From Pirellulaceae bacterium (GTDB lineage Bacteria; Planctomycetota; Planctomycetia; Pirellulales; Pirellulaceae): 64,000 nt of DNA. Below are positions 15,897 through 24,167 of this stretch, piece by piece. The stretch lies in contig JAHBXT010000003.1 in the NCBI GenBank assembly GCA_019636385.1, positions 248,001 to 312,000 of the forward strand. Reading direction: 5' to 3'. The notes under the pieces were generated by a model that was given only the letters and a program-made list of their open reading frames with translations, made no database searches and was not told where the DNA came from. The translations under genes were made by a program, and so were the position numbers. The number at the start of each line of letters is the position of its first letter. Within the stretch, counting starts at the first letter, position 1.

Positions 15897-17402
15897 TTAC
15901 CCCGCCTGCGAAACCATGCCTTGTGAACGATAGTAACTTTCAAGCACTTGATCTTTCAGGCTCTTACCCCGCTTTGATTGTTCGATAGCCGTTGCGACCT
16001 GCGGATTGAAGAGCTGGTCTTCATCACCGGTTGCCATCGAAATGCCAATCACGTCGGCCACGTCGGATGCCTTGATACGCATACCCATGTCCCATGCAGA
16101 CTTGAAGCCCTGCATCTTTTTGTCGGCATCTTCGCTTTCCGTGTCGATCTTAAACCGCATGTAGCAATTGGCCGATCGCGGAAAATTCCAAAGCTGAATC
16201 GGCCTCAAAAAATCCTGCGTCAACGTTTCTTCCAGGTTAATCGCATCGTACTGCACGATATCAGCGAACGTAGCGAGGTGCGCGTCTGCGACTCCAGAAC
16301 CCAGGCCGGTTGCATCGGCCTCGCTAGTAAGTGTCTGGCCAAGAATGTATCGCTTTATTTTGTGGCCGAAAAATTCCTTGATGACTGTCAGCATCGAATC
16401 GACACCGGCCATGCCAGGCTCGATATGCTCGACGCCGAACATATCGGATTGTTCGCCAGCGTACACCGGGCAAAGCACTACGGATCTACCACCGGAGATA
16501 TACTCCTTGGCTGCCTGGCGAACCCTATTTTCGGCTATCGAATTGCCAGCCGGGAATCGCCAGATTTCCACCCCCATGGCGGAACGGTCTAGATACTCCA
16601 GCACACGCTGTAGGCATTCAGTCATCGCATACCATGTCCAATAAATTCGATCTCGGACGCCAACGCCGTGGATGCGTCCCATCATGCGAGGTTCGTGGAA
16701 TGGCGCGTCTTCGATGTGATGCTTGTGAAGAACCAGCGTCTTTCGCTCGCGACTATTCAACCAGTAGACCATGCCGTGTTCGGTATACTGAACCTGCTGA
16801 CTGGTCTCCCCGTCTCGCAGTCGATTTACTAGCCGGTATTGACCTCCAACGCGAATTCCAACCTGGCCGGCACGATACTGGTGAGTACCATCGTCGTAGC
16901 GGAATACCAGCTTGTCGCCATGTCTCGGCTCGATGCGCTGAGCAAATATCCTTCGCTTACCACCAATCCAGTCAGTGCCATAGTTGATCGCCGCTGCATA
17001 ACGTCCGTACCACACGGCCTCTAGTAAAAATCGCCTCATTTCTGTGAAGCGACTGGTTCGATTTAAGATTTTGGTTAACTCTTGAGCCAATATCTTTTGA
17101 TCGTACGACTTGCCATCTTCCGGCTCTATGTGCCAATTCAGCAGCGCCGTAGACCGCTGGCGACCCTCCAACGATTCCATGATTCCACAGTCTTTGCGCA
17201 TTCTTTCGGCGTTAGCCACAGAATTGAGCGTAGCTTCGTCGATCGACAAATAGGCTTGCGAAGTCAGGCCATGCCGCCCCATAGATGTGTAGGTATGTGG
17301 CACAATGTCTTGGCCAAAAAACGGTGGGGCGCCAGGGTATTTCTCCGCTGGATCAAACGCTGCAACGTCGAATATCTTGGCCGGCATGTTCTGATTGTCC
17401 AC
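15897..17402 (-). CDS. Portal protein, DUF935 (Mu gp29-like)
   Basis: 501 residues. The portal forms the dodecameric DNA channel at the capsid vertex. The sequence has the DUF935 pattern: an early helix with a conserved di-basic stretch, the segment around residues 100-160 ending FLLEAVWYGRYAAAINY, and a middle part containing HRIHGVGVRDRIYWTWY-like aromatic positions and VGVEIWRFP. It lies downstream of the terminase large subunit gene and upstream of the head genes. The C-terminal region (residues 400-500) is helical. Size matches the family (about 500 aa). Confidence 0.8.
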   Translation of the reverse strand: MDNQNMPAKIFDVAAFDPAEKYPGAPPFFGQDIVPHTYTSMGRHGLTSQAYLSIDEATLNSVANAERMRKDCGIMESLEGRQRSTALLNWHIEPEDGKSYDQKILAQELTKILNRTSRFTEMRRFLLEAVWYGRYAAAINYGTDWIGGKRRIFAQRIEPRHGDKLVFRYDDGTHQYRAGQVGIRVGGQYRLVNRLRDGETSQQVQYTEHGMVYWLNSRERKTLVLHKHHIEDAPFHEPRMMGRIHGVGVRDRIYWTWYAMTECLQRVLEYLDRSAMGVEIWRFPAGNSIAENRVRQAAKEYISGGRSVVLCPVYAGEQSDMFGVEHIEPGMAGVDSMLTVIKEFFGHKIKRYILGQTLTSEADATGLGSGVADAHLATFADIVQYDAINLEETLTQDFLRPIQLWNFPRSANCYMRFKIDTESEDADKKMQGFKSAWDMGMRIKASDVADVIGISMATGDEDQLFNPQVATAIEQSKRGKSLKDQVLESYYRSQGMVSQAG

Positions 17403-17467
17403 TCTGCAAAATCCTCCCAGCTACAACATAGTCCAGCCAAAAAATGCTGTCGCCAGCATTCCACAGT

Positions 17468-17713
17468 TCAGCATCCAACCTCAGATTCATCCGGAGGCTC
17501 ACCAAAAAAGAACGTCGATTCGTTTTCAATCGCCAGATTGCGGAGAAATTTCCCTCTGATTGGATTGTCGCCGTTAGTGAATTCGACCGCACCATGCGAC
17601 TCGACCATGATCACCAAGGCGCTCAGGAACTTCTCTTCGGCAAAGCTTTCAGCTTCCAGAATTACTCCTGCCAGTCGCTTACCGCTTGGATGTGCCTCTA
17701 AGGTCAATCTCAT
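17468..17713 (-). CDS. Small phage protein of unknown function
   Basis: 81 residues from the ATG at 17713 (MRLTLEAHPSGKRLAGVILE), selected because it sits two bases after the stop of the preceding gene. A longer frame extends into the upstream gene and is not favoured. It has a beta-strand-rich first half and an acidic C-terminus (EPPDESEVG). No family recognised; position just before the portal gene suggests a structural or regulatory accessory role. Confidence 0.6.
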   Translation of the reverse strand: MRLTLEAHPSGKRLAGVILEAESFAEEKFLSALVIMVESHGAVEFTNGDNPIRGKFLRNLAIENESTFFFGEPPDESEVGC

Positions 17714-17714
17714 G

Positions 17715-18608
17715 TTACGCCTCACCTCGATTCGGCCTGCCGCGATTTGGCCGGCCACGATTGGGCGATCCACCATTCAACAGCGTTTCTGACTGTTTAC
17801 TCTTATCCAAGAATGTTCTGGGGGCCAAAGTCGATCGACGGTGCCCGGCTGTACTAGATAGATGACGTCGCATTCTTGTTGCATAGTCGCGAATGCTGTC
17901 AACTGGCGATTTTTCTAGCCTGGATAACGAAGACCAAACATGATTTGGAATTTTTTTGGCCAGCGGATTCGTCTGCGCCCGAGACCTGAATCCGGTTTTC
18001 GTGACTTTTCGAGGGACGTATTCGCCTTCGTTCTGCAGGAACCTGTAACGGTGCTGATGCTGCCAAACCGTTTCGCGAACTCGTAAATAATCCCAAACGG
18101 CCTTGCCGGCGCTCGATTCACTAGCCCTAGCGAACTGTTGATATTTCTTCGTAGGAACGTCGTAGTAAACATAAGTGGAACCAGGCGCATTGGGTCGCGC
18201 ACCACCAGGTGAGGATTCCTTCAGGAACGTCACGTACAACAACCCGGTATGGGGACTGCCTTCGATCTCGAAGTAATACCCCCAGACGTTTGACGATTTG
18301 ACGTGCCGCATTTTGTCCATCAACTGGCTGACCGCGCCGGCGCGGTTGTAGCTGGCATCGCGGCCAATCAGCTCGATTTCGTCGTAGACCTCCTGCACTG
18401 ATTTAATGTCCCGAGACTCTTCTGCCGTTGGCACAGTTCGCGGCTGCGGTGGAGGCGGTGGATTCAAAATCTTGGGGCGATACTGCTTTGGCGGAATGCT
18501 TACTGGCGGAGGCTGAATTTTGGGCGCAGACGGCTTTTGCAATCGCCTTCGTCTCATCACTCGCCGCCAAGCCTGCTTGGCCAGATCAAGTAGCTTCATT
18601 AACCACAA
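17715..18608 (-). CDS. KTSC-domain protein with PNRGR tandem tail
   Basis: 297 residues. A basic N-terminus and a Pro-rich stretch (QPPPVSIPPKQYRPK) lead to a KTSC domain at about residues 100-180: SSNVWGYYFEIEGSPHTGLLYVTF, then YVYYDVPTKKYQQF and SSAGKAVWDYLR. KTSC domains are beta barrels found in phage and lysyl-tRNA-synthetase-linked proteins, probably nucleic-acid binding. The C-terminus ends with three direct PNRGR-type repeats. A terminator-like hairpin precedes the gene, so its expression may be separated from upstream genes. Exact function unknown. Confidence 0.7.
   Translation of the reverse strand: MWLMKLLDLAKQAWRRVMRRRRLQKPSAPKIQPPPVSIPPKQYRPKILNPPPPPQPRTVPTAEESRDIKSVQEVYDEIELIGRDASYNRAGAVSQLMDKMRHVKSSNVWGYYFEIEGSPHTGLLYVTFLKESSPGGARPNAPGSTYVYYDVPTKKYQQFARASESSAGKAVWDYLRVRETVWQHQHRYRFLQNEGEYVPRKVTKTGFRSRAQTNPLAKKIPNHVWSSLSRLEKSPVDSIRDYATRMRRHLSSTAGHRRSTLAPRTFLDKSKQSETLLNGGSPNRGRPNRGRPNRGEA
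17719..17766 (-). repeat. Three short tandem repeats encoding PNRGR
   Basis: The last 48 bases of the KTSC gene contain three imperfect 15-base units, each encoding Pro-Asn-Arg-Gly followed by Arg, Arg and Glu. The units differ at synonymous positions. They create a basic, flexible C-terminal tail. Confidence 0.7.
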
Positions 18609-18616
18609 TCCGTCAT

Positions 18617-18661
18617 GGAAAAAACTCCCCAGGGCAACGTCGACCCTGACGCGACCCTGGG
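18617..18661 (-). terminator. Rho-independent terminator or attenuator inside the late operon
   Basis: On the minus strand CCCAGGG (18661-18655) pairs with CCCTGGG further down (about 18634-18628), with a loop of about 20 bases, and is followed by GAG then a run of six T. The signal lies just upstream of the KTSC gene, between it and the small membrane protein gene, and therefore could attenuate the transcript coming from the terminase end. Confidence 0.5.
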
Positions 18662-18696
18662 AAATTGGAACTGCCTCTATTTATTATGAGGTTAAC

Positions 18697-18846
18697 TTAA
18701 CCGTATGTGCTCGGCTTTCGATCCGGTCGCTTGCGCCGCACCATTTCCCTTGTTGGCTCAATACAGCGCGGCGCGAAGTGTTGAAGTACAAGCCAAACCG
18801 GGACTATTAAAAACGTCGCTGTGACGATGATCCAAACGATGAACAT
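18697..18846 (-). CDS. Small single-pass membrane protein
   Basis: 49 residues, too short for most gene callers. It begins MFIVWIIVTATFLIVPVW, a clear hydrophobic segment, then a basic tail (REMVRRKRPDRKPSTYG). The stop codon TAA is at 18697-18699. It sits between the HhH gene (stop at 18856) and the terminator-like hairpin. The topology suggests N-terminal membrane anchoring with a positively charged cytoplasmic tail. No family recognised; membrane role is inferred. Confidence 0.5.
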   Translation of the reverse strand: MFIVWIIVTATFLIVPVWLVLQHFAPRCIEPTREMVRRKRPDRKPSTYG

Positions 18847-18855
18847 CGGTAACTG

Positions 18856-19341
18856 CTAATCCACGGCCAGAACCAGTCCCAAAGCTTCTCGAATGTCATG
18901 ATTCATCTTTTCGCCAATCCCGCCAAGCGGAATTAGTGAGCCGTGTGCCTTGATGTACTGGCGAACGTCTTCGATAGTTTGCAAACCACCATCGTTCAGA
19001 TACTTCAGCGCCTTTGGCGATAGACCTGAAAACGACGAAAGCGCAACCGGCGGTAGCAATTCACCTCCATTGTTTCCGCTACTGTCACCGTACAATTCAT
19101 CGCCAGCGACTTCACCAACGGATTCGTCGCCAACCATCCGTGCCACTGCGACAGTTATTCCTCGCAATTCAATCATTTCACTGGTAAACCGCTCCGCCGG
19201 ACGATCTGGCCAGGCAACAGACAGTTGCGTTTGACCAGCGTGCTCGATCTGGAATCCGAATCCAACGATTCCGTTGGCGTCCGTAACGCTCAGTAATGTT
19301 CCTGGTGTGTCGCCTGTCTGGCCCATGGCATTCTCTCCCAT
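18856..19341 (-). CDS. Helix-hairpin-helix protein downstream of terminase
   Basis: 161 residues. The N-terminal 60 residues are beta-rich (DANGIVGFGFQIEHAGQT). A Gly/Glu/Ser linker leads to a C-terminal helix-hairpin-helix-like segment (residues about 107-155): LSPKALKYLNDGGLQTIEDVRQYI then LGGIGEKMNHDIREAL, the pattern of HhH domains seen in RNA polymerase alpha C-terminal domains, which bind DNA. It overlaps the terminase gene end. The start could be the ATG at residue 6 (19326). DNA contact during packaging is a plausible inference. Confidence 0.65.
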   Translation of the reverse strand: MGENAMGQTGDTPGTLLSVTDANGIVGFGFQIEHAGQTQLSVAWPDRPAERFTSEMIELRGITVAVARMVGDESVGEVAGDELYGDSSGNNGGELLPPVALSSFSGLSPKALKYLNDGGLQTIEDVRQYIKAHGSLIPLGGIGEKMNHDIREALGLVLAVD

Positions 19342-20831
19342 TGTGATTGTCGCTCTGATGTAACGTGAAGTGCTGCAAGTGCTCCGAACCGTTGGCCGGT
19401 TTCAGTAGGTTGCAGCGAAATCCTACCGATCGGCCCTGGATCAATCGTGACTGTGCTTGCCAGTTTGTTAAACGCCCCGCTAGACGCGTCCACCTGGTCG
19501 CAGTATTTCCATTCAGGGAAGGCGCACAGCTCGGTTATGTAGTCCTCGGACCATGGCGATCGCAGAATTGCCACATTGCCCGCTTCGACCTGTGCTGCAA
19601 ATGGCATAGCGCGAACTACCTTTGCCTCGCCTGGCAACTGCTCGCCTTCAGACAATCTAAACCGTTTTCCGGAAACCACATCGCGAAAAACGCTGTAGCC
19701 GGGCAAGCGCTGAATCATTTGAGCCGCAACTTCCTTGCCAGCTGAACCGCCTTCTTGCTCAACAAACGTGACTACGTGACCGCCGTACTTTCGTCCATCA
19801 CTGGCGGTAATTTGATCAATGATTTTATTGCGCTCCAGCGGCCCCCACTGACCGCGAACGACATGCTCAATGTAGTACTGCCCATCCGCATCGCGAGCCA
19901 TCAAGACACCAGCCGTAAAACATCCTGACCCCGGCGTTGCAGCTTGATCCCAATAACGAACTCGCAACGCCTCGCGAGGAACAGAATCAACCAACGAAAA
20001 CCACTCACGACGAAACAACAGACCGGAAATTTCTACAAACTCGCCCTCCAACTCCTGCGCAGCCAGCATCGTGCCATAATCGCTGCGAATCGTCTCGTAA
20101 AAGTCAGGGGGAAGAAATGGATTGTCTCGCGTAGAAGCCCGAATCAGACTTGAGCCACTGCGGCGGACATAAGCCTTGCCGCTAAAATATTCAACGTTTC
20201 CGGCAGCAATAGACCTAATGATCGCCGCTTTAGAGTCTTCACTCATCCCGTCCAATAATGAAACACCATCACCACCTAGGACGTCATCAACCGGCGCATA
20301 AAATCGTTCAAACGTCCAGTGACGCGTCCCCTTGGGGGTTGCCGTAAGCAGTATGGGCCCCATCTTCCCGCGCCACCTGAGCGTGGGTCGAATCAAGTCA
20401 AATACGCTCTTTGGCATCACCGTGGCCTCGTCCAACCAAGCCCCAGCGTAGTTTCCGCCACGAAGCTTTTCCGGCTTTTCGCCAGAACGGAATACGATCG
20501 TCGCCTGACCACCATCCATGGTGCGGAACGTCACTTTAGGAAATGGCGACTTAACGTCCTTGATCCACTGGCCAGTTTTCTGAGTTAACTCGACGAATAC
20601 CGGAAACGATGTCTCGATCGCCACTCCATAGTCCGGCGCGACACATACCCAAGCTTCATCTCTTCGCGCGTCAGCGCTAACCGTTAGCCCACCGATGAAC
20701 GTCTTGCCAGTACCTCTACCACCTATGAACCCGCGTAGCTTCGCCGTTGACCGGCGAAAATCGGCTTGCTTGCTGTAGATCGGTAGTACTTGGCACCGCG
20801 AACTGACCATGCTGATTACCGTAGCACGCAT
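19290..20831 (-). CDS. Terminase large subunit
   Basis: 513 residues. Packages DNA into the capsid using an ATPase and a nuclease domain. The ATPase motifs are clear: Walker A GGRGTGKT (residues 37-44), Walker B GAWLDEA (130-136), and motif III LTATPKGT (162-169). The C-terminal RNase H-fold nuclease begins near residue 290, with an acidic residue in RYWDQAATPG and another in VTFVEQEGG. The start is uncertain: the ATG at residue 8 (20810) is possible. It overlaps the HhH gene by 52 bases. The small subunit is encoded divergently, on the plus strand. Confidence 0.9.
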   Translation of the reverse strand: MRATVISMVSSRCQVLPIYSKQADFRRSTAKLRGFIGGRGTGKTFIGGLTVSADARRDEAWVCVAPDYGVAIETSFPVFVELTQKTGQWIKDVKSPFPKVTFRTMDGGQATIVFRSGEKPEKLRGGNYAGAWLDEATVMPKSVFDLIRPTLRWRGKMGPILLTATPKGTRHWTFERFYAPVDDVLGGDGVSLLDGMSEDSKAAIIRSIAAGNVEYFSGKAYVRRSGSSLIRASTRDNPFLPPDFYETIRSDYGTMLAAQELEGEFVEISGLLFRREWFSLVDSVPREALRVRYWDQAATPGSGCFTAGVLMARDADGQYYIEHVVRGQWGPLERNKIIDQITASDGRKYGGHVVTFVEQEGGSAGKEVAAQMIQRLPGYSVFRDVVSGKRFRLSEGEQLPGEAKVVRAMPFAAQVEAGNVAILRSPWSEDYITELCAFPEWKYCDQVDASSGAFNKLASTVTIDPGPIGRISLQPTETGQRFGALAALHVTSERQSQWERMPWARQATHQEHY

Positions 20832-20898
20832 TAAAAAATGTCGCTACTTTTATTCGTATAGGCAGTCGCCAATAACACTTCGCAGCAAGGAAAAATCA

Positions 20899-21876
20899 AT
20901 GTCTTCGCAAATTCTGGACGTCCGAAAAATTCGCAAGTTATTTGACAAGGCCGATGATGCCATCAACCGCTTCAACGCGACCAATGGCCCCCTGATCAAC
21001 TGGAATGGCCAGCAAGTTAAGGCTCTGAACGAAGAGGCCTTTCAACTACTGTCAGATCTGTGCGGTCTAGCCGCTACACCCAGTGAGCTGATTCACGAAC
21101 AGGCTGTTGAAATTGTTCTGGCACTGGACGATTTTGCCAGGGCATTCGCCGACTACCAGACCCGCAGCGCCGCCATGGATGAAACATGCCATCCGGCCGG
21201 TACCATGGAAATGTGGAACGCATTTTTCGTTCTTCGCCGATCGATCTACGAACCAACGACATTTGCCCCCTTGGAGTCAATCGATATCCTATTGAACAAA
21301 CAGCGAGTGCCAATTCAGCAAATCGCCAAAATCTACGGATTTGTCTCTTCAAATGGCTCGCCAGATGTTCACAAAGTCGAAGAAGAGCTAGCCAATCCCG
21401 GTACCCACACCGGCGGAGACTGGCTGCCACCGGTCGAAATGAAGCACCGCCAAGAAATTGCCCAGCGATGGGCTGGCCGATCGCCAGTAATGGATTTTCT
21501 CGATTCCACACAGCAAAACAGCTTCACCCGCTCCGCCGAAGCCCCAGAATCACTGGAAACATTGATCAGACAACGAGTGCCAATTATGCAAATCTTGAAA
21601 ATGAAACCCGGACTGACTCGCGAAGACGTCGAACAGTCCGCCGTAGAAATGGGCGTAATGCTGCCCGACGCAAAATACAAGCGACCCGATGCCAACACAG
21701 CAGAAGCCAATGAAACTGGTCAATCAAAACCGGTCACAGAAGCCAAGCAATCGTCCAAGCAAGTTGCGAAATTAGTCCGAGACCTGAGATCGCAGGGGAA
21801 GTCGTCTGAAGAGATTTCTCTTGTCGTCGCTGAAAAATTTCCCGGAGCTGACGTCTCTGGCGTCCTGGTTGGCTAA
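20899..21876 (+). CDS. Phage protein with repeated helix-turn-helix-like modules
   Basis: 325 residues from the ATG at 20899, which has an AAGGAAAAATCA ribosome binding site; an upstream frame start at 20809 would overlap the terminase gene. The protein carries two similar segments, KQRVPIQQIAKIYGF and RQRVPIMQILKMKPGLT, about 90 residues apart, and a third helix-turn-helix-like stretch near the C-terminus (SQGKSSEEISLVVAEKFPGA). The repeated DNA is almost identical over 24 bases. It ends at the start of the small terminase gene. A DNA-binding packaging accessory is possible; the family is unknown. Confidence 0.65.
   Translation: MSSQILDVRKIRKLFDKADDAINRFNATNGPLINWNGQQVKALNEEAFQLLSDLCGLAATPSELIHEQAVEIVLALDDFARAFADYQTRSAAMDETCHPAGTMEMWNAFFVLRRSIYEPTTFAPLESIDILLNKQRVPIQQIAKIYGFVSSNGSPDVHKVEEELANPGTHTGGDWLPPVEMKHRQEIAQRWAGRSPVMDFLDSTQQNSFTRSAEAPESLETLIRQRVPIMQILKMKPGLTREDVEQSAVEMGVMLPDAKYKRPDANTAEANETGQSKPVTEAKQSSKQVAKLVRDLRSQGKSSEEISLVVAEKFPGADVSGVLVG
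21301..21594 (+). repeat. Internal 24-base direct repeat (copies 270 bases apart)
   Basis: Copies at 21301-21324 and 21571-21594 match at 21 of 24 positions and encode RVPIQQI-like and RVPIMQI-like peptides. The flanking protein segments also align more loosely, pointing to an internal duplication of a helix-turn-helix-like module. Confidence 0.6.
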
Positions 21877-22460
21877 TGGTTCAACCTAAGCAGATAGCCC
21901 GCGCAAACGAACTGGCCAATGCACGGCGACTACATGCTGTCTTTGTAGTTGCCAATCTTTACCTGGAAGGCAAGACGAAAACCGAAATCGCTGATACGCT
22001 CGGGATCCAAATCGCAGCAGTCAACAGATGCCTCAATGAGGCGCGTAAGGCCTGGCTCAGACGATCTACAGCCAAATACCAGCAACACGTCGCCACAGAA
22101 CTTGCAAGACTGGACAAAGTAGAATCGGAAGCCTGGTCCGCCTGGCGGCAATCGCTACGCCCGTCGCGGTCAAAATCAACCACTTCTGGCGAACATTCCA
22201 GTATTACCAAGCGACAAGATTCACAATCGGGGGATCCCAGATTCCTAGCTGTCATCCAGAAATGCGTTGAACAGCGAGCCAAGCTACTGGGCCTAGACAG
22301 CCACTCAGATGAAGACAAAGAACAACCAAAACAAATCCTAGAAGTCGTAATCTCCACACGCGAAGAGTATCAACACCTGCCCAAACTCATGCCTTATGCC
22401 AAGCTCAAGAGCGCCATCGTACTTGACCCAGCAGAATCCGCTGACCAAGACGCTGAATAA
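21876..22460 (+). CDS. Terminase small subunit
   Basis: 194 residues. An N-terminal helix-turn-helix segment (YLEGKTKTEIADTLGIQIAAVNRCL) is followed by a helical region, and then by the typical C-terminal signature GDPRFLAVIQKCVEQRAKLLGLD, which I know from many phage small terminase proteins. The small subunit recognises the packaging site and directs the large subunit. Its ATG overlaps the stop of the upstream gene. The gene is on the opposite strand from the large subunit, an unusual arrangement. Confidence 0.75.
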   Translation: MVQPKQIARANELANARRLHAVFVVANLYLEGKTKTEIADTLGIQIAAVNRCLNEARKAWLRRSTAKYQQHVATELARLDKVESEAWSAWRQSLRPSRSKSTTSGEHSSITKRQDSQSGDPRFLAVIQKCVEQRAKLLGLDSHSDEDKEQPKQILEVVISTREEYQHLPKLMPYAKLKSAIVLDPAESADQDAE

Positions 22461-22476
22461 CATTACCTCTGCAGTC

Positions 22477-22551
22477 CTACCGTTTTTTTAACGTATCCCA
22501 CAAGGACGACACCACTAGAATAAACAGCACGATAAGTAGCTCAGGTTGCAT
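22477..22551 (-). CDS. Putative membrane micro-protein (24 aa)
   Basis: A 24-residue frame starting MQPELLIVLFILVVSSLW and ending with basic residues (DTLKKR). Almost the whole length is a single membrane helix. It lies in the gap between the convergent small terminase and the 188-aa gene. No strong ribosome binding site precedes it. Phage micro-proteins of this shape are often toxins or regulators of lysis, but the call rests on composition only. Confidence 0.3.
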   Translation of the reverse strand: MQPELLIVLFILVVSSLWDTLKKR

Positions 22552-22608
22552 GATTATGAATCTCGGCAGAGGTTTGCGGGAAACCTAAATCAGCGAAATG
22601 CGTTCAAT

Positions 22609-23175
22609 TTAATCTTCCGAGCTGCCATTGGTGACAATCTTCGTTGCTCCATACTGTTCAATTTTTGATAATTGGCAACGCGGAGGAACATAGTTCGGCA
22701 AATGCTTCAGCAGTGTGTCTGGTACCAACTGACCGTCTGCAATCATCATACCCACATCACCAAACGTCATGTCTCGTGGATGCCACAACGGCAACCCTTT
22801 CGCTACTCGCTCAGCCAAAACCTCAATTTTGCCTATACTTCCCGGTAGATATTGAGATGGCTGAAAATCCTTGTGCTCCCTACCTCTGCACCCAGGCTCC
22901 CAATCGATTAAATCGTACCCGTTGTTTTTTTTAGCCAATTCCGACAGACTCGCAACGGTCTTGTCAGCGTCAACCAAATGACTTGGCCTTCTAGCCAACT
23001 CTGTCGCGCATACCCAACGCATCCATGGACTAGCTGATTTTTTGTGTTTGCGCGACGTAATGAACACTCGGTGTGGATTGCAGTCTCGATTCACCTGCAG
23101 TACCACGATACGCCGATCCCGAAAATAGATTTCATCGCCTACATGAACTTCAAATTTTTGCTTTTTCCTTGTCAT
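22609..23175 (-). CDS. Hypothetical phage protein
   Basis: 188 residues. The segment GSIGKIEVLAERVAKGLPLWHPRD resembles a short motif that I have seen in uncharacterised planctomycete and phage proteins with a repeated P-G-[ST]-x-x-K-I pattern. It begins with a basic, beta-rich region (FEVHVGDEIYFRDRRIVVLQV). No membrane segment. It is the most 3' gene of the 22.6-27.4 kb replication block. Function unknown. Confidence 0.6.
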   Translation of the reverse strand: MTRKKQKFEVHVGDEIYFRDRRIVVLQVNRDCNPHRVFITSRKHKKSASPWMRWVCATELARRPSHLVDADKTVASLSELAKKNNGYDLIDWEPGCRGREHKDFQPSQYLPGSIGKIEVLAERVAKGLPLWHPRDMTFGDVGMMIADGQLVPDTLLKHLPNYVPPRCQLSKIEQYGATKIVTNGSSED

Positions 23176-23833
23176 CCCGATTTCGGTTCCACCAACTCGA
23201 GTTTTTTAACACCGGCTGCGTCCTGGCAACCATCATCTGTTCGAAAGTGATTGGCTGTCGGCAAACCCAACACTGCCAGTCGATCGAACCATCCGCTCTA
23301 CCGCATTCAACAACCAATCGACAACCGCACGCTAGGCACGTTGGAGATTCGTTTGCAATGACAACTTGCGTCTGAGGCCATCTTAGCATTTCGCGCTCGC
23401 CAGAACGATCGCCAGCAACCTCAGATCCAGCGCCGCATATTCTCCTGACCAATCCACGCATCAGCGGAGGGTCGCAAGACAAACACCGCCAGGCAGCGGC
23501 TGCGCCGCTGATTATCGCGTCCACCGGACGAAGCATCTCCCATCCCGACGCGCCACCGCACTTCTCGCAGCGAAAATTTTTCGCGTCAAAAATTTCCTTA
23601 CAAGAATTTTTGGGTTCTGGAGTTTTTTTCGCGTCAGTAAAATTTTCCGCGTCTAATTTTTTCAATTCGCCCGATTGCAGAATTGAAGCAATCAGGGGAT
23701 CGGCCACTGAACTAGCGTTCACCAAGTGGGCGTCGCGAACAATATCCTCGCCGGACTGGCCATTGATCCCGCCAGCAGGAGCGAACTGGCCGCTCCCGCG
23801 AAATTCTTCTACTAATTCATCTAAGAATGACAT
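23150..23833 (-). CDS. Zinc-finger phage protein
   Basis: 227 residues from the ATG at 23833 (MSFLDELVEEFRGSG); an in-frame upstream extension overlaps the neighbouring gene and is not favoured. The protein has several Cys pairs: FRCEKCGGASGW, WRCLSCDPP, CLACGCRL and WQCWVCRQP, giving two zinc-ribbon-like units. It overlaps the following 188-aa gene by a few bases. The N-terminal 80 residues look disordered. DNA or RNA binding is an inference from the zinc ribbons, and no family is recognised. Confidence 0.6.
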   Translation of the reverse strand: MSFLDELVEEFRGSGQFAPAGGINGQSGEDIVRDAHLVNASSVADPLIASILQSGELKKLDAENFTDAKKTPEPKNSCKEIFDAKNFRCEKCGGASGWEMLRPVDAIISGAAAAWRCLSCDPPLMRGLVRRICGAGSEVAGDRSGEREMLRWPQTQVVIANESPTCLACGCRLVVECGRADGSIDWQCWVCRQPITFEQMMVARTQPVLKNSSWWNRNRDDKEKAKI

Positions 23834-23849
23834 AGCTATGACATATCCG

Positions 23850-24131
23850 CTACTTTGACAATTGAGGGCTGGGGTAATTGCCGTTGCCGTAATAGACTTC
23901 GATGAGGTTATTGCCTTGGTCAAGTGGAGTGCCCTCATACTCTGCGATAAACTCGTTTTCCAGCGATGATCTGGCGATCTCGATTGATTCGAGAGCCTTC
24001 ACCAGCTTTTTGTAGTGAGTGCTGCTCTTCTTCAGTTTGACCCCAAAAATTTGCCGCAGATGTTCCGACGCTTGGCGAATGTGCTCGGAGATAGCCGCAT
24101 GTTCTTCCAGCGAGATTTTTTTCTTGCTCAT
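23850..24131 (-). CDS. Small helical phage protein
   Basis: 93 residues starting MSKKKISLEEHAAISEHIRQ. The body is amphipathic helices with many Lys and Glu residues, ending in a short aromatic tail (IEVYYGNGNYPSP). It precedes the zinc-finger gene and follows the origin-like repeat region on the minus strand. No recognised family. Confidence 0.6.
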   Translation of the reverse strand: MSKKKISLEEHAAISEHIRQASEHLRQIFGVKLKKSSTHYKKLVKALESIEIARSSLENEFIAEYEGTPLDQGNNLIEVYYGNGNYPSPQLSK

Positions 24132-24167
24132 TTTTCGATTTCCGGTTTTTGGTGATTAAATTTTGTG

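Noticed and set aside
17353..17595. Minus-strand 80-aa frame spanning the portal start
   Set aside because: Overlaps the 81-aa gene and the portal gene start, with no ribosome binding site or family features; looks like a shadow frame.
22566..22590. Inverted repeat AGGTTT...AAACCT as a terminator
   Set aside because: The hairpin is small and is not followed by a T-rich run on either strand.
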